Source of the DNA: Gordius sp. MW1
Lineage: Eukaryota > Nematomorpha > Gordioida > Gordea > Gordiidae
Assembly (NCBI GenBank): GCA_964036665.1
Contig: OZ038527.1
Coordinates: forward strand, 14,663,835 to 14,727,834
DNA: 64,000 nt
Direction: 5' to 3'
This document shows positions 11,901 to 20,860 of the stretch, one piece after another. The position numbers and the translations under genes are program-made. The stretch's first letter is position 1. Each line of letters starts with the position of its first letter. Under the pieces are notes generated by a model. It made no database searches. It was not told the origin of the DNA and saw only the letters and a program-made list of their open reading frames with translations.

Positions 11901-12416
11901 TTAATTTTGTATATAATAGTTTAAATTTTAATGAATTATGCCAGATAACAAATTATTTTAAACGGCCCAAACTAAAATCTACTCTTTTATGGCTTAAAAA
12001 ATCTGGAACGTTTAATATTAGGACTATTAGTAATATTGTGCACTACTTTCGCAAACATTATTTTTTGCTTTTTTGGTAAAAGTTTTTGCTTTATTTGCTT
12101 ATTTTTGTATTTTATCATTTAGTAATTTTAACTATTTTTTTACTTTTAGAATACAAAATATGAAGGTAATAGACGGTAAACCCGAATATAAAGGAGCGAT
12201 AGTATGATATAATAAATATTTTGAATATAAATATTTTAGGACGTTATGAGCAAAATTGTTAAAAAGGAAGGGTTATTCAGTTTGTGGAAAGGATTTACTC
12301 CATACTACGCCCGTGTTGGTCCACATACAATACTTATGTTCATTTTTGTAGAACAATTCAATCACTTGTATGCAAAATATGTCTTAAAGGATAACAGAAA
12401 AGTGGCGTCACTTTAA
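5983..12416 (+). CDS. SLC25A11-like: Mitochondrial 2-oxoglutarate/malate carrier, nine exons
   Basis: An inner-membrane antiporter exchanging 2-oxoglutarate for malate (malate-aspartate shuttle). Exons: 5983-6056, 6093-6154, 6189-6279, 6315-6398, 6434-6644, 6681-6771, 6944-7049, 12150-12201 and 12240-12416. All introns are GT-AG. The exons sum to 948 nt (315 aa plus TAA), essentially the family length of about 314. The three carrier signatures are visible at the end of each odd helix: PLDLVKNRMQ, PAEISLIRM and PVDIAKTRIQ. The third repeat ends with SLWKGFTPYYARVGPHT, diagnostic of this subfamily. Introns 1-5 are 34-36 nt and the last is 38 nt; intron 6 is 172 nt; intron 7 is 5,100 nt and filled with transposons. 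No frame lesion was seen, so it looks functional. ATG is the first in frame, giving MTQVRTEIGP. Confidence 0.95.
7283..7444. mobile_element. Short hAT-type MITE (ATGGGCGTAGCC ends) in carrier intron 7
   Basis: The left end ATGGGCGTAGCC is mirrored by GGCTACACCCAT on the right, about 160 bp apart. Inside are GGGGGCAGGG near the left and TTGCCCCCTC near the right, extending the inverted repeat. The flanks AATTTTTG and AACTTTTT match at 6 of 8 positions, an imperfect target duplication. The end is similar to the MITE at 61328-62210. Confidence 0.6.
7573..8686. mobile_element. hAT-type MITE with AGATCTGC ends in carrier intron 7
   Basis: The left end TGGAGATCTGCTATGGGCC is mirrored by GGCCTTCCTGTGCAGATCTTTA on the right. 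The flanks ATGAATAC (7565-7572) and ATGAATGC (8687-8694) agree at 7 of 8 bases, an 8-bp target-site duplication as made by hAT transposases. No coding region lies inside. Confidence 0.72.
9140..9350. repeat. Decayed MITE fragment (TAGAGACCTGCAAA end)
   Basis: Begins TAGAGACCTGCAAAG, followed by CCGA-rich proline/arginine-codon-like low-complexity sequence, and meets TAGTGACCTGCAACGGG and CTGTCTCTA near 9332-9356. It is related to the repeat starting at 41245. The ends are too decayed to call a TSD. Confidence 0.4.
9761..10237. mobile_element. hAT MITE (TAGAGATGCACCGATACCA) nested in family X
   Basis: Near-perfect terminal inverted repeats TAGAGATGCACCGATACCA and TGGTATCGGTGCATCTCTA enclose 477 bp rich in CCGATACC motifs. 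A perfect 8-bp TSD ATAATTAC flanks it (9753-9760 and 10238-10245). No transposase inside, so non-autonomous. Confidence 0.93.
10731..11408. mobile_element. hAT MITE (TAGAGGTGTGCACGGAT) nested in family X
   Basis: Perfect 17-bp terminal inverted repeats TAGAGGTGTGCACGGAT and ATCCGTGCACACCTCTA, 678 bp apart, with a perfect 8-bp TSD CCCCCTCC (10723-10730 and 11409-11416). Tandem GATCC motifs follow the left end. Non-autonomous. It interrupts the C-rich right end of family X copy 1. Confidence 0.94.
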
Positions 12417-12898
12417 TTATCTCTATGTATGTTTTTAAGATTTAACCACGTTTCTATCTTGCTCTCCATAATGATTGAATAATTTAACATCATATTACGT
12501 GCAAATTTAAATTGTTTTTTAAAGCTGAATATATAGAAATTTTTTGTTATTGTACAAGAGTTTTAATATAATATAAATTTTTTAATGGTTGTATCGAAAG
12601 AGTTATTTACCCTATACTAAAAACATGCTAATCGGCTATTTATTTTCGGTTAAAACTAATATAAATTTGAAGTAAATAGATGGCAAAAGGTGCATATAAG
12701 TTAAAAATTCTGCGCCCTTCTCTTTTTTGTAAAGCCCGCTTTTTACAAATTTTTTTCTCTAGGCTACCCGGCGATGCCTGCTTTAAACCCTAGAGGAAGG
12801 TGGATCTAAATATCGTTTAACTGGTATTTTACATGTACAAAGTTTTATTTATAATTTTGATAAAATTTTATTATTGGACAGGATTTTTTTATTAGTCA
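12417..12898. other. 3' flank of carrier gene
   Basis: AT-rich sequence after the carrier stop codon, no coding seen. It presumably holds the 3' UTR; I saw no decisive polyadenylation signal. Confidence 0.4.
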
Positions 12899-13329
12899 CT
12901 AGCTTGCCCGGCCAAGCGTTGCTTTGGCTTAGTCCTTAATCAGCTAAATAATTAGCATGAATTAATAGAACATATATGAAAAATTTTAAGTCATCTGTAG
13001 GAGAGTTTATGATATAAAAAATATAATGCTATATTATTGAAATAAATATTGTTTAATTTAATAATAGGAAAAGGCATATTTATTTATGATTTAATAGATT
13101 TGTCACACTTATAAGGTATCTGTTAATTTTATAGGTTAAAATGTGAGGTGGTAACGATAATAAATTGGGTGACAAAAAGTATCACGGGAGAGTTACGGCT
13201 GTCGCAGGTCGATAAAAAGTATATATATATAAATCATCTAGATCTGACCAAATTTGGTGGCAATCGGTCGAAAATTTTAGAAGTTATTAGAGGACAAAGA
13301 AAACGGAGTTACATTTATATATATATAGA
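12899..13329 (-). mobile_element. Helitron-like non-autonomous element, short copy
   Basis: On the plus strand it begins A-CTAG followed by CTTGCCCGGCCAAGCG and ends ATATATAGA-T. Read on the minus strand it therefore starts TCTATATATAT, has a hairpin made by GCCAAAGC and GCTTGGC, and ends CTAG, lying between A and T. These are Helitron end rules. It is the same family as 36294-37873. Confidence 0.65.
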
Positions 13330-13845
13330 TTACAATATTAGAAATGGCTAAGATTTGTTTAAGTCGCTTATTTTGACCGCTTCCCCCCACCTCCCTTGGC
13401 TAGCGCTTTTAACTTAGATCTTCATATAATAAAACTTTGGTGAATTTCTTTAGCTATCTCGAAGCCCCTCCCGCCCTGTTCAATATTTTTTTTACGATAT
13501 ATACCCCTATTTTCAATAGTTTTGAATTTATACTTCTATATTATAATTACGAAAATAATTATTGCTAGCTTTTTCTAATTCATAAGCCTTCAATGTGATG
13601 TTTTTTCCAATATTTGACTTAACTATTTTAGGGCTTTATTGATATGAGCCTGAAAGAAAATATAAGTAGGGGCAGGCAGTTCGAATCATTCGTGCATGAC
13701 CTAGCAGATAGTTTGGAGGGTCGAACGTTTTTCACCTTTGCCTTGCCATTACTGATAACATCTGCCTTTCGAATACACGCTTTTTCAACAAAATATGTTT
13801 TTTAGCCAGACATCGTCATTTTATGTGTAAACAATACGCGTTTAT
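13330..13845. other. Non-coding stretch
   Basis: Nothing recognisable: AT-rich sequence with a few short C-rich patches and no open frame with protein-like composition. Confidence 0.4.
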
Positions 13846-14100
13846 ATCTTATATATAAAAATGAAACTATGTTTGTGTGTATGTTTGTTTGTATGTTTTT
13901 GTGTATGCCGCCACCAATTTTGGAAAACTACCAGACCGATTTGGCTCAAAATTTCACAGTTTATTCCCCATACTCCGGAGCATGTTTTAAGATTTGTTCG
14001 AGCCAAATCGGTCCAGTAGTTTTCGAGGGGTCACGTTTTTTTGTTTTATACGTTGTTTTATACGTTTTAGTACTTAATAATGATGTCATATGATGTAAAG
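13846..14100 (+). repeat. Helitron-like dispersed repeat, copy 1
   Basis: Contains ATGAAACTATGTTTG, TGCCGCCACCAATTTTGG, ACCAGACCGATTTGGCTC, then GCCAAATCGGTCCAGTAG. The internal inverted pair CCGATTTGGC and GCCAAATCGG can form a stem. The same 170-bp core recurs at 14366-14535 and 22195-22345. The 22-kb copy continues to a CGTTTGCCGGGTTCATCTAG end, so these are likely rolling-circle derivatives. Confidence 0.55.
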
Positions 14101-14365
14101 TATATGAAGCTTAAATGTTTTATTGCTGCTAAAAATTTTCTTTCATATTAAATCAGGTCAGGCCCGTTACCATATGAATGAACCAGAGGAATATAAACAT
14201 TAGATTCTACAAAGTATTTTAGGTCATGGTTATGCGTTTATTTTGTAGAAGAAACTTAAATTACATTAAAAACTCAGTGACATTTCTTTAAGGCTTATGC
14301 TAAACTTTACCATAAATAAATTGCTTAGCAATTAATAAGTTAATATGCTCTTCCCCAATATCTTC

Positions 14366-14535
14366 TATATAAAAATGAAACTATGTATGTTTGTGTGTAT
14401 GCCGCCACCAATTTTGGAAAACTACCAGACCGATTTGGCTCAAAATTTCACACTTTATTCCTGACACTCCGGAGCATGTTTTAAGATTTGTTTGAGACAA
14501 ATGGTCCAGTAGTTTTCGAGATATTTTGTTTTATA
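14366..14535 (+). repeat. Helitron-like dispersed repeat, copy 2 (truncated)
   Basis: A second copy of the core seen at 13846. It stops at about 14537, exactly where the LTR at 14539 begins, so the LTR element inserted into or replaced its 3' part. Confidence 0.6.
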
Positions 14536-14538
14536 CGT

Positions 14539-15067
14539 TATCGTATCCGGAGATACGAAGATGAAGATATCTTCCCACACCCCCCCCCATCTCATCTTAT
14601 TCAAAAGTTAAGAGTTCAACACGCGGTACAACTCTTTTGATCTTAAACGTTGTACACTCATAGCGTAGACCATTATTCTTTTACATTTAATTTCTGGTAC
14701 GCGTATGTTATTCCCCCCCCCTGATTATACGTGTTTGTTATTTGTATCAATACGCATCAGTGATTTTTGATATGCGCGTTTGATCGTATTAATAATTTTG
14801 ATATCTTACATGATTATAATTATTATACTTTTTCCGTCTTAGTTTGAATAAAGTATGTACAAGAGGATCGATAAAAGTACATTATATTGAGGCGGTGGAG
14901 ACTTGTAATCTTGTTGTCCACCGCCGGGGCATCACCCAATTTAAAGCTGTAAATTCATCTAAATTAAATGCTTTAGGATCGCCCCTTTAAATTCCCCCAA
15001 TTAATTCCTAATAATTCTTCCCTCAAATATTCGCAAATCATATTCCTTTTCTCAGGAACACGATATT
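14539..15067 (+). repeat. 5' LTR of LTR element 1
   Basis: Shares its first ~290 bases with 16063-16360 and then, after a diverged stretch, the segment CCCCCAATTAATTCC...CCCTCAAATATT with the end of the 3' LTR. It ends just before TGGTGTCAG. Confidence 0.75.
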
Positions 15068-15085
15068 TGGTGTCAGATATTCTAC
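15068..15085 (+). other. Primer-binding site of LTR element 1
   Basis: TGGTGTCAGATATTCTAC directly after the 5' LTR. The first nine bases are shared with the site beside the element B LTR (TGGTGTCAGAAGTGGGAT), which would pair with the 3' end of a leucine-type tRNA. The tRNA identity is from memory and tentative. Confidence 0.5.
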
Positions 15086-15219
15086 TCACGCCCGAAGGAG
15101 GAAACCAGGAATTATTCTACAAAACGAAAAAGGAAATAATTTATACAGAAAAATTAATTTGGAATTCAAATTGCCGCCCCCCCCCCCTTCTTCTGGAAAG
15201 AATGGATAAAATTATTTCA

Positions 15220-15342
15220 GGAACATCCCGTTTGCCATGAACAACCGTCACAGCGCAGGGATATTGGATAAAATTATTCCAGGAACATCCCGTTTGCCAT
15301 GAACAACCGTCACAGCGCAGGATATTGGATAAAATTATTCCA
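15220..15342 (+). repeat. 61-bp tandem repeat, two copies
   Basis: The block containing GGAACATCCCGTTTGCCATG and ACAACCGTCACAGCGCAGG occurs twice in a row inside LTR element 1. The second copy runs into an open frame (15325-15630). Confidence 0.75.
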
Positions 15343-15630
15343 GAAAAACAATCGAACCACTTCGTCGGGATTAAAAAGCAATCGAACCACGTACTAGAAC
15401 AATCGAACCAATCCATGATTCGGAAATATTGGGAGACGGAGGAAGAAAACAATTCCTTCGAACAATTGGCTACCAATTTAAACCGCAAACTTAATTCAGT
15501 GGAAATTCCAATATGTCTGAGAACAGTTAGCAGAATTCTTCGAACGAATGAAAATCCCGAAACTGATTTAAATCAAAATATCATTTATGCAGAATCAACC
15601 CTAACTAATTCTCAAGGCCTAAATTCTTAA
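15325..15630 (+). other. Open frame in LTR element 1, possible helix-turn-helix remnant
   Basis: 101 codons. The N-terminal part has the repeated motif K-Q-S-N-H. The C-terminal half (FEQLATNLNRKL, then RTVSRILRTNEN) has the spacing of a helix-turn-helix DNA-binding fold. It does not look like gag or pol. It may be a captured host or transposase fragment, or chance. There is no evidence of expression. Confidence 0.3.
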
Positions 15631-16062
15631 AAAATATTATTATAAGACAGAATTATACACTTGATTTATTTACATATATTAATTATATGAAAATTATATG
15701 GCCAATTTAAGCCCCTCCCCCTGTTTGTTTGACTATTATTTGAGAGTCTGCGCGGCGCAAGAAAGAATAATATTTAAAATGGTAGTTTACAATTTATATT
15801 AATTATAAGTTTTGTTGAGGCTGTTGCTCGATGAGTCACAGAGCTGGAAAAAAAAATCCGTTAGCCATGACGTTCCCTTTTTATCGCTGATTGACACATA
15901 TATCAGTCGTGTGAGCAAAGGCCAGAGTTGGTATTCGATGCCAGATGTTTGAGACTTATAATGTTAATAACGCCGCCTTGATAGTTGCACTCAACAACAT
16001 GGAACTCTTAGAACTCTATCGAAAATACATTAAGTCTTCGACTTTTCAATAAAAGGGAAAGG

Positions 16063-16555
16063 TATCGTATCCGGAGATACGAAGATGAAGATATCTTCCC
16101 ACACCCCCCCCCCCCCATCTCATCTTATTCAAAAGTTAAGAGTTCAACACGCGGTACAACTCTTTTGATCTTACACGTTGTACGCTCATAGCGTAGACCA
16201 TTATTCTTTTACATTTAATTTCTAGTGCGCGTATGTTATCCCCCCCCCTGATTATACGTCTTTGTTATTTGTATCAATACGCATCAGTGATTTTAATATA
16301 CGCGTGTGATTCAGATAGATAATTTTGATATCGTACATTAATATAATTTTTCTTGTAATAAAATAGATTGGCGAAATGTAGAGCGGTAAAGTTATCTTTA
16401 TTTAGTGGCTTTAAGCCCGGCCATCCCCCAATAGTTTATCTTTTTACGGCCCAATATTTCCCCCAATTAATTCCTAATAATTCTTCCCTCAAATATTTTA
16501 AATCGTGTTCCGCCCGGAATCCTTTTTTATTTATTCCGCGCCGCAGGACAAGTAC
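16063..16555 (+). repeat. 3' LTR of LTR element 1
   Basis: Begins directly after the polypurine tract. Its right half (16379-16544) is nearly identical, in inverted orientation, to the end of the element B LTR, so it appears to be a hybrid of two LTR variants. Confidence 0.7.
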
Positions 16556-16868
16556 CATATGATTTATCGAAAGATTATAAGCGGGAGCGAGGCTAGTAGG
16601 CGTAAGGCGCGAGGAATCGATGTCAAGCCCTGGCCTTCCTGTACTGGTCCTTCATTATATAATATAAAATCGATCCCACTTCTGACACCAAATATCGAGT
16701 TCCTGCGGCGCGGAATAAATAAAAAAGGATTCCGGGCGGAACACGATTTACAAATATTGAGGGAAGAATTATTAGGAATTAATTGGGGGAAATATTGGGC
16801 CGTAAAAGATAAACTATTGGGGGATGGCCGGGCTTAAAGCCACTAAATAAAGATAACTTTACCGCTCT
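16379..16868. repeat. Inverted repeat of two LTR ends, arms ~166 bp
   Basis: The arm 16379-16544 (TAGAGCGGTAAAGTTATC...) is mirrored by 16701-16868 (...GATAACTTTACCGCTCTA) with a spacer of about 155 bp. It arises from two related LTR ends lying head-to-head and could fold into a large hairpin. Confidence 0.85.
16556..16690 (-). mobile_element. PBS and leader fragment beyond the element B LTR
   Basis: Read on the minus strand, the LTR at 17495-16691 is followed by TGGTGTCAGAAGTGGGAT and about 115 bp of leader before running into inverted LTR sequence. A primer-binding site downstream of this LTR means the same LTR also served as a 5' LTR of another, truncated element, or that two elements recombined here. 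Confidence 0.6.
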
Positions 16869-17495
16869 AAATATTATGGGCGGCGGCTAAGGCGAAAAAG
16901 GTAACGACGTAAGTGAAAAGATTTTACAAAATTAGTAGATGGTTTATTCACGCGAACTCGACTTTATATTTACAAAAAGGTTCACGAAGATAAAATTATA
17001 ACATTTAGTAAAATTACAATGAAAGAGTGAAAGCGTAGGGGTTGGGAACAATTATAAAGGTTTTAGGGAAAATACAAAGTTAGGGAAAAATTTCGAAGGA
17101 CTGGGGAAAAATCTTCAAGGACTCAGTAATGCTGTGTGATGACGCTTATAAAGCCGTTGAATCTTCCCTGGGTGGTGGGCTTGATTGAACGAGCAAATCT
17201 TCAGACGGGGCTGCAAAGATTAGTAACAGATGTGGCTGAGTTAAAAATAAAAAGTAAAAGTAATTAAAATAAGAGAGCGTCAAAGAAACTTACACTTCCG
17301 CGTCTAGGTTAACCCGCGGTAAAAATGCCTTCCTTTGACCAATTCGTTTTTTTTAATTATAAGGATTGCGGAACCATTCGTTAACCCTTTTACATTAACA
17401 TTAAATTAAATAAAACAAAGTAAGATCACAGTATACCGCGGACATTAAAACGCGATATACCAACATATGGTAACGTGGTATACACGTATATCACA
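16691..17495 (-). repeat. LTR of element B
   Basis: Starts TGTGATATACGTGTATACC right after the polypurine tract and ends just before a TGGTGTCAG primer-binding site. The last ~165 bp (16701-16868) are repeated inverted at 16379-16544. Only one full copy is visible. Confidence 0.7.
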
Positions 17496-17507
17496 CCTTT
17501 CCCTTTT
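17496..17507 (-). other. Polypurine tract of element B
   Basis: AAAAGGGAAAGG on the minus strand directly before TGTGATATACG. The same tract with similar upstream bases (CGACTTTTCAAT) precedes the 3' LTR of LTR element 1 at 16051-16062. Confidence 0.7.
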
Positions 17508-17943
17508 ATTGAGAAGTCGAAGGGCCAGGGCTATCCAACTTCAGGGTGTCCATAATCACCCCGGACTCCAGCTCTGCGATATCGTTGGGTTGGGTTGTCT
17601 TTCCCAAACCGGTTTTTAATTTTAAGCACATTGGGGGCAGGTGCTTGGCCTTACACCCCCAACACTTCTTTCTTTTCAAGATAGGAGGACGGAGCAACGG
17701 TGGATTCCCAGATATGTTTCGTCGTTGTTCCCCGCTCGCATTCCCGTTTCTCCTCACCGCAGCCCCCTCCTGTCTTGGTCGTCTTGGAGATCTTGGGCGT
17801 TGTGGATACGACCTCCCGACCTGGCCTGGCGGACCCAGAGAGTGCGTCAAGTTTAACAATCTCGACCTCCCGTCCGTCTCCACTTTGATTAATATATGTA
17901 TTGGAACTCTTTTGTTCCAAGATGCCGTGGATGTCAACTCCAC
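17506..17943 (-). pseudogene. Element B C-terminal Pol tail
   Basis: Between the integrase stop and the polypurine tract. Two overlapping minus-strand frames each carry pieces: one is proline/arginine-rich and ends with CWGCKAKHLPPMC and ESGVIMDTLKL, the other has TTPKISKTTKTGGG. This suggests one frame broken by small indels. I read it as the disordered tail after the integrase C-terminal domain. A zinc-knuckle-like CxxC...H...C arrangement is a weak alternative. Confidence 0.4.
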
Positions 17944-17997
17944 GTCGCACTAAGCAGCATTAATTCTCATCTGAATAGAAATAAACGTTGAACATAA

Positions 17998-20280
17998 CTA
18001 TATAGCATCAAACAATTTTAACTGTTCCGCGTGCCTAATTTCAAATTTATTTTCATTTGAGTCCTTAATTTTTAAAACTTTAGAACCAACCTGTTGAATT
18101 ATCTCACCCAAAAGCCATTTAGGTTTACCCAAATAGTTTCTATACCATACCTTTTGATTAAGCTGAAACTTTGGTTTACCTACCATTGGCAATTGTTGGT
18201 GATCATCAACATTTAAAAAATCTGGTGGGTATCTTAATTTACGATTTAAAAATTCATAGCTAACCGGAGCACGATTAGGATACCGTGGTGACATATTGTG
18301 ATAAAGTTTAGATAACCAGGTTCCGTCCTTCGTTACTTTAGCTATGTTCAACCATTTTTTAACAATACCTATATACCTTTCTACCTGCCCATTAGAGCTT
18401 GTATGGTACGGTGGAGTTAAAATATGATTAATTTTATATCTTAAACAAAATAGTTTAAATTCATTACTAACAAAAGCTTTACCATTATCCGTAACAATTA
18501 TTTCTGGAAACCCGTAACTTCCTATCAATTCCTTTAAAATTGTAATTGTTACTCTACTAGATATATTTGATTTTAAATTCCGTTTAACCGGAAAACGCAT
18601 CTACTATTAAGATGTACCGTTTTTATCTAATTCGAAAAAAACTATGTGTATACGCTCCCACGGAAATTTAGGACGAGGCCACCTGGATTTTTTATTTCTA
18701 CGCGGCATCGGTGCATCAAGCTTACAAAGCTCACACTGCCTTACGAATTTTTGGATGTCTTTAGTTAATTGCGGCCACCAGACGTATTGTCTGGCCAAGC
18801 CTTTCATTTTAACCATCCCACAGTGTCCCTGATGGAATATTTTTAGCACTTCCAGACGAAGCTTAATCGGTACCAATAACCTTTCATGCTTTTTAAGAAC
18901 ATTATTTTCTACATATAATTCGTTCGAAACATGTTTAAAAGGGGTGGGTACATTAATTTTATCGTCTAAGCCTGCCAAAATATCCTTTACTTTACATAAT
19001 TCAGGATCCGTATTACTTTCATTAACAATATCGTTTAAATCTAAAATATTTAAAGCATTGATTACATGTCCTATTATATCACAAGACAAAGGTAAATCAT
19101 CGGCCTTAATGGTATCTGCGCCCAAACGCGATAGTACATCAGCCAAATGATTGTCCTTTCCCTTGCCGTATTTTAGGGTTAATGGAAAATTTCCCAACAT
19201 TACAAGCCAATGTTGTAACCTAGGAGACATTAATAATTCGGCGTTCGCCTTTTTAAATAAAGCAACAAGCGGCTTATGATCTGTAACTACAGTAAACGAT
19301 TTGCCAATTAAATATTCGCGACATCGTTGTAATCCGTAAATCATCGCTAATGCCTCGCGTTCTATAACAGAATATCCCACCTCTGTTTTATTTAATTTAC
19401 GCGAAAAATACAAAACTGGATGCTCCATTCCATCCTTGACCTGACATAATGCGCCTCCAATACCAATATTGGATGCATCGACCCTTAGTATATGTTGTTT
19501 ATTAGGATCAAAACATCTTAAAATGGGTTTTTTAAGCAAGATATTTTTCAAAAAATCAAATTTTTTAATATCACTTTTACTCCATTTAAATATGATGTCT
19601 TTTTTTGTCAATTCGTACAACGGTCCAGCATATTCAGTGTAATTATTTATAAATTTACTGTAATAATTCATTAAACCCATAAATGACGATAGTTCCTTTT
19701 TATCTGCAGGCAATTTAACATTTTTAATGGCTTCTATCTTGTCATATTTTGGTTGAATATTACCATTATTTAAAATATGTCCTAAATAGACAATTTGTTC
19801 AGTCCCAAAAACACATTTTTTAGCTGAAACTTTTAAACCTTTTAGACTAATTAAATTCAAGACCTGAACAAGACGCAAATCATGTTCTTCTCTCGTTCGT
19901 CCCGTTATTAATATATCGTCCAAATAAAATATTCTACCGTCTAAATTATTAAAAATCGACGCCATAGCTCGCTGAAAAATAGCAGCTGACATGCTTAAGC
20001 CAAAAGGTAGCCTTTAAAATTTAAAAAGTCCGGCATCAGTATTAATTGTTAGGAGCCGCGATGACTTTTCATCTACCTGTAATTGCAAGTAAGCGTTGGC
20101 AAGGTCAATTTTTGAGAAAAATTGAGCGCCTTTTAATCTAACAAAAATAATTTCTAATCTTGGCAATGGGTATTTTGCCTCAATGATACATTTGTTTACC
20201 GTGATTCTATAATCAGCACAAACCCTAACTGTACGACCGTCCGCTGGCTGCTGACCATAGGAACAATTTAGCACTTGCAA
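17998..20280 (-). pseudogene. Element B pol: RT, RNase H, integrase
   Basis: RT starts near 20230 (TVRVCADYRITVNKC) and runs through SKIDLANAYLQLQVDE. An in-frame stop follows GLFKF, before RLPFGLS. The RT active site is YLDD near 19920. RNase H: VDASNIGIGGAL, YSVIEREALAMIYG, VTDHKPLVALF. Integrase: zinc-finger H/C motifs near 18750 (HQGHCG, then CELCK). The core shows HIVFFEL where the first catalytic aspartate is expected, so it is Val, then VTDNGKAFVS and the GQVERY glutamate. A frameshift near 18600 splits the core. The C-terminal domain (KVWYRNYLGKPKWLLG) ends at 17998. Inactive: nonsense, frameshift and a lost catalytic Asp. Confidence 0.9.
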
Positions 20281-20860
20281 ATTTTTAGGATATACTTACG
20301 ATATCTGTGACATTTTTAGATGCGCGGTAGTAACAGGCAAATGTCGCTGCTCATTGTGACATTTTGTGATGCGCGGTCGTAACAGGCAATAGCGGAGCTA
20401 TTGCATGTCGCTGCTAGTTTCGTCGTAATTGTTTAAATTAATATATTGTTCTTGTTAATACCATTGATAATATGGCTTTTCGGCCGTCCGCTGGCTGCTG
20501 ATCAATGGAAAAAAATGACCATTGGCCAAAATGTAAAGCGAAATTTTTTTTACTTTATGTATTTATATCCATTTTTATCGTGTCCTGGGTGCTGACCAAT
20601 GGAAACAATGACCATTGGCCAAAATGTGGATCGAAATTTTTTTTCCGTTTTTTTTTGACTCTTATGTATTTATTGATTAATAATAATATTCAGTGCGTAT
20701 ATCGAAGTCAATGCCTAGGGTCTCTCCAACACCATACCTCTTCCCACCCCTCTATTGTTCTTGTTAATATTGATTATTTATAATCAGTGCGTATATCAAA
20801 TTCAATGCCGCGTCCATTATAATATCGGGGGGGGGGGGGGGGGGGGGGAGAAATAACAAA
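20281..20860 (+). repeat. Family X-type tandem units left of copy 2
   Basis: Contains two direct ~60-bp repeats with GTGACATTTTTAGATGCGCGG or a close variant (20308-20400). A family X segment follows from about 20434 (TTGTTCTTGTTAATACC, then two CCAAT palindromes ACCAATGG...CCATTGGCC). Then come ~190-bp blocks with CAGTGCGTATATCGAAGTC, and a 22-base G run at 20827-20848. Confidence 0.55.

Larger units (their letters stand above)
14539..16555 (+). mobile_element. Non-autonomous LTR element 1 (TRIM/LARD-like)
   Basis: Two direct repeats beginning TATCGTATCCGGAGATACG (14539 and 16063) flank an internal region of about 1 kb without gag or pol domains. The internal region opens with TGGTGTCAGATATTC at 15068 (primer-binding position) and closes with AAAAGGGAAAGG (16051-16062, polypurine tract). 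That tract and the preceding bases match the region before the LTR of gypsy element B. The region 15824-15895 is homologous to 47345-47410 of LTR element 2. I infer mobilisation in trans by a B-like gypsy element. Confidence 0.78.
16691..20280 (-). mobile_element. Ty3/gypsy LTR retrotransposon B (5' truncated)
   Basis: On the minus strand: RT (from 20280), RNase H, integrase, a basic Pol tail, the polypurine tract AAAAGGGAAAGG (17496-17507), then an LTR of about 805 bp (16691-17495) starting TGTGATATACG. The 5' LTR, gag and protease are absent. At the RT side the coding ends at a junction with family X-type sequence (CCGTCCGCTGGCTGCTGACC near 20235-20256). No TSD can be given. The coding part is the least decayed gypsy pol in the window. 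Confidence 0.85.

Noticed and set aside
13869-14093. Plus-strand frame MFVCMFVCMFLCM
   Set aside because: A TGTTTGT microsatellite start followed by the dispersed Helitron-like repeat; not a gene.
15141-15488. 115-codon minus-strand frame with repeated WFDCSSTWFDCF motif
   Set aside because: Translation of a 61-bp tandem repeat and a repeated ATCGAACC motif, antisense to the internal region of LTR element 1.
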